In this document: positions 11,654 to 15,781 of the stretch, one piece after another
Position numbering within the stretch: the stretch's first letter is position 1
Layout of the letters: each line of letters starts with the position of its first letter
Assembly (NCBI GenBank): GCA_030152805.1
Contig: JASLIG010000011.1
Location: 1 to 15,781 of the forward strand
DNA: 15,781 bases
DNA from: Solirubrobacterales bacterium
GTDB taxonomy: Bacteria > Actinomycetota > Thermoleophilia > Solirubrobacterales > 70-9
Direction: 5' to 3'
Program-made: the position numbers and the translations under genes
Notes under the pieces: model-generated
Told to the model about the DNA's origin: nothing
The model's database searches: none
Seen by the model: only the letters and a program-made list of their open reading frames with translations

Positions 11654-12907
11654 ATGCGGGCGCTCGTCATTTCCGACACGCATTTCGGCGCCTGGACCGG
11701 CCGCGATCTGCTGCGCGAGGAGTTCTTCCTCGAGCGGCTGGCGCCGCGGCTGGAGGGCATCGACGAGCTGATCTTCCTCGGCGACCTCTTCGACTTCCTC
11801 TTCGGCTCGGTCGCCGACTCGATCGACGCAGCCGACGGCCTGCTCGGCCTGATCGCGGAGCGGCTCGCGGGCAGGCGGCTCGTCTTCCTCGCCGGCAACC
11901 ACGATCACCACTTCGTCCACCGCGACGCGGAGAACCGGCTGGAGGCACAGCTCGCCGCTGGGCGCTCGCCGCTGCGCGGCGGCGAGTCGGCCGAGACCGG
12001 GTCGCTCGGTCCGGGCTACTTTCGCTCCTTCCTCGCCCGGCGGCTGCCCGGCATCGAGATCGAGATCGCCTACCCGACCTACAGCTTCGCCGGCGTGCTC
12101 TGCACGCACGGGCACTACCTCGACCCCCACGCGCGGCTCTCCGGCTCGCGCGGTGATCGGCTACTCACGCGCGTGCTCTGGAGCATCGCCACCGGTGGCC
12201 CGGAGGACCCGAAGACGATCGCCGACTACGAGTCGACGATCACGCTGCTGACCGAGTGGCTCTACATCGCCGCCCAGATGCCGCACGGGACGCACGCCCA
12301 GCAGAACGTCTTCCGCGCCGTACAGCGGGCAGGGCGGGTTGCCTCGACACTCGGGTTGCCGGTGCGCGGCGCCAGGCGCCTCGCCGCCGAGCTGCGCGAC
12401 CGTGGCGTCGGCGATGGCGAGGCGGTTGGCGCGCTGCCCAGCGAGGAGCATTTCGACTCCGTCGTGCGGGCGGAGGCCGCGCGCCAGCGCCGCGAGCAGC
12501 CGGTCCCGCAGGCGGCATGGCCGCACCCCGCCTATCCGGCGGCTTCCGTGATCTCGCCGAGCGACCCCTCCGAGCACGCGCTCGAGGCCTTCACCAAGGT
12601 CACCGCCAACCTCGGCTGGGACCGCGAGGCCGAGCGGATCGTCTTCGCCCACACCCACCAGCCGCTCGCTGACGTGCGCTGCGGCGAAGGCTCGCGCACG
12701 CGTTATTGGAACACCGGCTCCTGGATCTACGAGCCCGACCTCGGCTCGCGCCAGGCCTATGCCCGCTACCTGCGCTATGCCTGGCCCGGCACGGCTGTCG
12801 TCATCGACGACGAAGAGCCCGCCCCGCGCCTGGTCGAGCTGCTCGCCGACCTCAACCCGCGGAACGGCGGAACGGGGCTGCCGGCCAGTGAGCTCGCCCA
12901 AGGTTGA
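11654..12907 (+). CDS. Calcineurin-like metallophosphoesterase with a large insertion
   Basis: A 417-residue binuclear metallophosphoesterase. All metal motifs are present: DTH at 8-10, GDLFD at 43-47, GNHDHH at 81-86, HGHYLDPH at 153-159 (first His152 in THGH) and FAHTHQP at 331-337, followed by NTGSW. Between the HGH and HTH motifs lie about 180 residues, far more than in compact LpxH-like enzymes. This insert is arginine- and alanine-rich and holds a helical stretch TRVLWSIATGG...TLLTEWLYIAAQ that might contact lipid or a partner. Family members hydrolyse UDP-diacylglucosamine, nucleotides or phospholipid-type substrates; the substrate here is unassigned. No signal peptide. The start ATG has TAGCCT 9 bases before it and no clear Shine-Dalgarno. 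It probably forms its own unit after the P450 gene. Confidence 0.85.
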   Translation: MRALVISDTHFGAWTGRDLLREEFFLERLAPRLEGIDELIFLGDLFDFLFGSVADSIDAADGLLGLIAERLAGRRLVFLAGNHDHHFVHRDAENRLEAQLAAGRSPLRGGESAETGSLGPGYFRSFLARRLPGIEIEIAYPTYSFAGVLCTHGHYLDPHARLSGSRGDRLLTRVLWSIATGGPEDPKTIADYESTITLLTEWLYIAAQMPHGTHAQQNVFRAVQRAGRVASTLGLPVRGARRLAAELRDRGVGDGEAVGALPSEEHFDSVVRAEAARQRREQPVPQAAWPHPAYPAASVISPSDPSEHALEAFTKVTANLGWDREAERIVFAHTHQPLADVRCGEGSRTRYWNTGSWIYEPDLGSRQAYARYLRYAWPGTAVVIDDEEPAPRLVELLADLNPRNGGTGLPASELAQG

Positions 12908-12908
12908 G

Positions 12909-12922
12909 CGCCGGTAACGGCG
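12909..12922 (+). terminator. Small hairpin after the metallophosphoesterase, possible weak terminator
   Basis: CGCCG-GTAA-CGGCG is a 5-bp GC stem with a GTAA tetraloop two bases after the stop codon. No T-tract follows, so termination is doubtful; it may protect the 3' end or be incidental. Confidence 0.3.
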
Positions 12923-12959
12923 GGTACGGGTCGGGCAAACCGATCCAAGGAGGGACCGA

Positions 12960-13574
12960 ATGCGTAACCAATCGAGCTCGCTGAGTCGGGCGCTGCCGCT
13001 CGGGGCGGCCACGCTCATCGCGATCATGGCCGTTGCCGCCATCGCCGTCGCGGCCAGTGGCTCCGCGACAAGCTCGAAGGCTGGCAAAGTCAAGGTCAAG
13101 TGCCCGAGGAGAGTGCTGAGCGGGCAGAAAACGGTGACCTGCCGGGTCTTCGGCCGGTTGCCCGCCGGTCCCCAGGGTCCGCAGGGCCCCAAAGGATCGA
13201 AAGGCGCAAAGGGCGACAAAGGACAGAAGGGCGACAAAGGCGACAAAGGCGCAACCGGCCCCGCGGGCGTCTCCGGCTATGAGGTCGTCAACCAGACCTT
13301 CAAAGAAGTCTTCATCGAGAACAGCGGCGGCATGCGGGGGCTGAGTGAAGTCAAGACCGTCACCTGCCCCGCCGGCAAACGCGTGATCGGAGGCGGTACG
13401 AACCTGGGCACCAACGCCACGCAAAACGGTCAGCAGCGCAGCGTCTCGGTCTCCCTGAGCGGCCCAAACGGCCCGGGAACCGGCTGGTCCGCCCAACTCT
13501 TCAACAACGAAACGAGCGGCGGCGGCACCTCGATAGACCTTCAGGTCTTCGCAATCTGCGCCAACGTGAGCTAA
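12960..13574 (+). CDS. Secreted or membrane-anchored collagen-like protein
   Basis: A 204-residue exported protein. Residues 1-11 are polar, and 12-32 form a hydrophobic segment (LPLGAATLIAIMAVAAIAVAA), a signal peptide or N-terminal anchor. Residues 38-66 form a basic region with Cys48 and Cys61 (KCPRR...TVTCRVFG). Residues 70-103 are Gly-X-Y triplets, rich in Pro first and then Lys/Asp (PKG, SKG, AKG, DKG repeats), able to form a short collagen-type triple helix stabilised by Lys-Asp pairs. The C-terminal domain (about 107-204) has Cys136 and Cys200, VIGGGTNLG, and ends VFAICANVS. It is probably a beta-sandwich head and may trimerise. The function is unknown; surface adhesion or matrix is plausible. 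AAGGAGGG lies 5-6 bases before the ATG, a strong Shine-Dalgarno. Lysine AAA codons are used more than in neighbours. Confidence 0.85.
   Translation: MRNQSSSLSRALPLGAATLIAIMAVAAIAVAASGSATSSKAGKVKVKCPRRVLSGQKTVTCRVFGRLPAGPQGPQGPKGSKGAKGDKGQKGDKGDKGATGPAGVSGYEVVNQTFKEVFIENSGGMRGLSEVKTVTCPAGKRVIGGGTNLGTNATQNGQQRSVSVSLSGPNGPGTGWSAQLFNNETSGGGTSIDLQVFAICANVS
13167..13268 (+). repeat. Collagen-type Gly-X-Y repeat tract
   Basis: Glycine codons recur every 9 bases for 12 positions (residues 70 to 103 of the collagen-like protein). Near-repeats of GGCGACAAA lie within. Such tracts can gain or lose units by slippage, so the length may vary between strains. Confidence 0.85.
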
Positions 13575-13613
13575 GGAGAGATAGAAGCTCTGACGGAATT
13601 AAGAAGCTGTGGA

Positions 13614-13724
13614 GACGGAGGCCGGTGGGGGTGAAGCGCCTTGTACTTTTTCGGCAATCCCTCGCGGCGACAGCTAGTGCGTCTCCACCGAAAAAGTTAA
13701 GCGAAACCCCCACCGGCCTCCGTC
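13614..13724. repeat. 111-bp nested inverted repeat filling the spacer before glutamine synthetase
   Basis: The outer arms are perfect 19-mers (13614-13632 and 13706-13724; left arm GACGGAGGCCGGTGGGGGT). Nested inside are perfect 10-bp arms ACTTTTTCGG (13645-13654) and CCGAAAAAGT (13688-13697), leaving a 33-base apical loop. A competing stem GTGGAGACG (13609-13617) with CGTCTCCAC (13680-13688) excludes both. The element lies between convergent genes, so it may be a bidirectional terminator, a structured RNA or a small palindromic mobile element. The rest of the 159-base spacer shows no gene. Confidence 0.8.
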
Positions 13725-13733
13725 GCACCCGAA

Positions 13734-15518
13734 CTACTTAATGAAGAGCATCTCCTCGTACTTAGGCAACGGCCAGAGATCGTCAGCGACGATCTTCTCC
13801 AGCTTGTCGGCCGCCTCGCGCACCGCTCCGCTCTTGGCCAGCTGCTCGTCACGGGCGAAGATCGCCAGCTCGAGGCCCTCCAGCTCGGTCGGCTCGGCGT
13901 TGGCCTTCTGGAGCTCGTCGAGCGCGGAGTTGAGCTCCTCGATAAGGCCCCTGACCTCTCCGTCGATGTTGGAGATCGCGGCCTCGTTGATCAGCGCGAG
14001 GTGGCGCAGCGCCGCCGGCAGGAGCATCGTCTTGGCGATCGAGAACGTCGTCTCGGCCTCGATGTTGGCCCGCAGGGCGTACTGCTCGATCCAAACCTCG
14101 AAGCGCGACTCCAGCTCGCGTTTGGAGAGCACGCCGTATTTCTCGAAGGCGGCGACCGAGTCGTCGGCCATCACCTCGAGCAGCGCGTCCGGCGTCGTGC
14201 GCAGGTTCTTCAGCCCCCGCTGCTCGGCCTCGGCGTGCCACTCCTCGGAGTAGTTGTCGCCGTCGAAGCAGATCGCCTTGTTGTCGCTGTAGGCCTCCTT
14301 GACGACCTCGATCACGGCCTCGGCCGCGTCCATGCCGCCGCTGGTCTTCGCCTCGATCTTGTCGGCGAGATCGTCGATCGCCTCGGCGACGATCGTGTTG
14401 AGCACGGTGTTGGGGAAGGCGAGCGACATGCTCGATCCGAGCGCCCGGAACTCGAACTTGTTGCCGGTGAAGGCAAACGGCGAGGTGCGGTTGCGGTCGC
14501 CGCCGTGCATCGGCAGCGGCGGCAGCACCGTCGCGCCGAGGTCCAGGAACGACGCCGGAGTGTGCGGATCGCCCTCGCCCGTGGCGATCGCCTCGAAGAC
14601 CTTGATCAGCTCTGAGCCGAGGAAGATCGAGATGATCGCCGGCGGCGCCTCGTTGGCGCCGAGGCGGTGGTCCTGGCCGATGTCTGCGGCCGAGGCGCGC
14701 AGCAGGCCCTGGTGCTTGTTGACGGCCTGGATCACGGCTGCGCAGAAGAAGAGGAAGTGGACGTTGTCGGCTGGTGTGTCGCCCGGGTCGAGCAGGTTGG
14801 AGCCGGTGTCGGTGCCCATCGACCAGTTGTTGTGCTTGCCCGAGCCGTTGATGCCGGCGAACGGCTTCTCGTGCAGCAGGCAGACGAGGCCGTAGCGGCG
14901 GGCGACGTTTTCGAGCACCCGCATCGCCAGCTGCTGGTGGTCAGAGCCGACGTTGGAGTTCTCGAAGACCGGCGCGATCTCGTACTGGCCCGGCGCCACC
15001 TCGTTATGGCGGGTCTTGACCGGGATGCCGAGCTTGCGCATCTCCAGCTCTGACTCGAGCATGAAGGCGAGCACCCGCTCGGGGATCGTGCCGAAGTAAT
15101 GGTCGTCGAGTTCCTGGCCCTTCGGCGGCTTTGCGCCGAACAGGGTGCGGCCGGTCGAGATCAGGTCGGGACGCTCGAAGAAGTACTGCTCGTCGATCAG
15201 GAAGTACTCCTGCTCGGGCCCGACAGTGGTGAAGACCCGCTTGCTCTCCTGGTCGCCGAGCAGGTCGAGGGCTTTGACCGCGGCGCCCGAGAGGGCGTCC
15301 ATCGAGCGCAGCAGCGGGATCTTGCCGTCGAGCGCCTCGCCCGTCCAGGAGGCGAAGGCGGTCGGGATGCAGAGCAGCGCCCCGTTCGGGTTCTCGAGGA
15401 TGAAGGCGGGGGAGGTCGGGTCCCAGGCGGTGTAGCCGCGCGCCTCGAAGGTGGCGCGGACGCCGCCGGTCGGAAAGGAGGAGGCGTCGGGCTCGCCCTG
15501 GACCAGCTCCTTGCCGGC
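13734..15518 (-). CDS. glnN: Glutamine synthetase type III, 5'-truncated at the fold-back junction
   Basis: ATP-dependent ligation of ammonia to glutamate by the large (about 720-residue) type III enzyme. About 594 residues remain. Landmarks in order: GKELVQGEPDASSFPTGG, FEARGYTAWDPTSPAFI, PTAFASWTGEALDGKIPLLRS, GPEQEYFLID, RHNEVAPGQYEIAP, GSDHQQLAMRVLENVARRYG, FAGINGSGKHNNWSMGTDTG, and NRTSPFAFTGNKFEFRALGSS, which covers the glutamate/ATP site and type III signature. The roughly 120 N-terminal residues of the family, including the THWFQP-type segment, are missing: upstream of 15518 the DNA turns into an inverted second copy. An internal ATG at 15302 is not the true start, since conserved sequence precedes it. 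The gene converges on the collagen-like gene across the nested palindrome. It is probably complete in the real genome. Confidence 0.92.
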   Translation of the reverse strand, partial: AGKELVQGEPDASSFPTGGVRATFEARGYTAWDPTSPAFILENPNGALLCIPTAFASWTGEALDGKIPLLRSMDALSGAAVKALDLLGDQESKRVFTTVGPEQEYFLIDEQYFFERPDLISTGRTLFGAKPPKGQELDDHYFGTIPERVLAFMLESELEMRKLGIPVKTRHNEVAPGQYEIAPVFENSNVGSDHQQLAMRVLENVARRYGLVCLLHEKPFAGINGSGKHNNWSMGTDTGSNLLDPGDTPADNVHFLFFCAAVIQAVNKHQGLLRASAADIGQDHRLGANEAPPAIISIFLGSELIKVFEAIATGEGDPHTPASFLDLGATVLPPLPMHGGDRNRTSPFAFTGNKFEFRALGSSMSLAFPNTVLNTIVAEAIDDLADKIEAKTSGGMDAAEAVIEVVKEAYSDNKAICFDGDNYSEEWHAEAEQRGLKNLRTTPDALLEVMADDSVAAFEKYGVLSKRELESRFEVWIEQYALRANIEAETTFSIAKTMLLPAALRHLALINEAAISNIDGEVRGLIEELNSALDELQKANAEPTELEGLELAIFARDEQLAKSGAVREAADKLEKIVADDLWPLPKYEEMLFIK

Positions 15519-15781
15519 TTCTCCGGCAAAGAGCTGATCCAGGGCGAGCCCGACGCGTCTTCCTTTCCGACCGGTGGCGTCCGCGCCACCTTCGAGGCCC
15601 GCGGCTACACCGCCTGGGATCCGACCAGCCCCGCCTTCATCCTCGAGAATCCGAACGGCTCGCTGTTCTGCATCCCCACCGCCTTCGCCTCCTGGACCGG
15701 CGAGGCACTCGACGCGAAGATCCCGCTGCTGCGCTCGATGGACGCCCTCTCGGGCGCCGCGGTCAAAGCCCTCGACCTGCT
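15259..15781. repeat. Imperfect inverted repeat: two head-to-head glutamine synthetase copies
   Basis: The left arm 15259-15518 and right arm 15522-15781 are reverse complements with about 19 mismatches in 260 bp by hand count. The outermost 65 bases of each arm are identical. The centre is a small hairpin, GCCGG (15513-15517), loop CTTCT, CCGGC (15523-15527). Most mismatches fall at third codon positions. Whether this is a genomic duplication or an assembly chimera cannot be settled from the sequence. Confidence 0.9.
15519..15781 (+). CDS. Second glutamine synthetase type III fragment, head-to-head with the first; both ends missing
   Basis: The plus strand from the fold centre to the window edge reads FSGKELIQGEPDASSFPTGG, FEARGYTAWDPTSPAFI, NPNGSLFCIPTAFASWTGEALDAKIPLLRS and on to the edge, 87 codons in one frame. 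It aligns without gaps to the start of the minus-strand copy and differs by a few conservative changes (Val/Ile, Ala/Ser twice, Leu/Phe, Gly/Ala). The other codon changes are synonymous, so both versions have been under purifying selection. FSGKELIQGEPD matches the family consensus better than the minus copy's EAGKELVQ at the join. There is no start codon or promoter: the N-terminal part is absent at the same codon as in the other copy. It is either a real truncated paralogue or the allele of a related strain joined by assembly. Confidence 0.75.

Noticed and set aside
10544..12130. Long open frame (528 codons) on the minus strand across the P450 and phosphoesterase genes
   Set aside because: It is antisense to two clear enzyme genes, spans their junction, has low-complexity Glu/Arg/Ala/Val composition and no recognisable motif. 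It is the usual shadow of GC-rich coding DNA.
12161..13246. 361-codon minus-strand frame with Pro/Leu/Gly repeats
   Set aside because: The repeats are the reverse complement of the collagen Gly-X-Y tract, and the frame is antisense to the phosphoesterase and collagen-like genes.
13614..13724. Classical rho-independent terminator
   Set aside because: The stem is much longer than usual, has a second nested stem, and neither 3' arm is followed by a T-tract, so it is reported as a palindromic element of unsettled role.
15519..15781. Minus-strand glutamine synthetase frame continuing open to the window edge
   Set aside because: Beyond 15518 it is only the antisense of the plus-strand copy, and its translation no longer resembles glutamine synthetase, so it is not the true N-terminus.

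Overview
The window is GC-rich and densely coding, with many GTG starts. Most genes have a TAnnnT -10 box directly before the start codon instead of a ribosome-binding site. This style, together with a type III glutamine synthetase, a four-cysteine mini-protein, a lysine-rich collagen-like secreted protein and F420/FMN-type oxidoreductases, suggests an actinobacterium, most likely of the Thermoleophilia/Solirubrobacterales kind. That placement is an inference, not a proof. Both window ends lie inside genes, and the right end folds back on itself, so this may be one whole metagenomic contig.

Layout, left to right. 1-1163 (-) is the N-terminal half of a RecD2-type helicase. It is divergent from a 60-residue Cys4 protein (1189-1371). 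1379-2896 holds a cupin (-) divergent from a TetR regulator (+), with a perfect palindrome between them; TetR is translationally coupled to an NTF2/SnoaL-like protein. A second NTF2/SnoaL-like protein (-) converges on it. 3447-4157 is a VapBC toxin-antitoxin module with its own consensus promoter and an operator-like palindrome. 4224-7024 carries a luciferase-like monooxygenase, a YdeI/OmdA-type protein and a flavin monoamine oxidase. A PEP-mutase/isocitrate-lyase family protein (-) shares its stop-codon CTAG with the oxidase. RlmN (7918-8913) is divergent from that gene. 8947-10146 is a class II Fic protein whose start codon sits inside a 9-bp inverted repeat. A cytochrome P450 and a metallophosphoesterase follow. 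Then come the collagen-like protein, a 159-base spacer dominated by a nested inverted repeat, and glutamine synthetase III on the minus strand.

Housekeeping genes (recD2, rlmN, glutamine synthetase) alternate with small oxidoreductase and regulatory genes, and with two accessory units (vapBC and fic) that are visibly less GC-rich. No rRNA, tRNA, CRISPR array, transposase or phage gene was seen. No gap between genes exceeds 300 bases.

The most notable signals are the fold-back of glutamine synthetase at the right end (two about 93% identical copies, head to head, both lacking the same N-terminal part), the 111-bp nested palindrome with a competing stem at 13609-13724, the inverted repeats bracketing fic, and the split between leaderless and Shine-Dalgarno genes.
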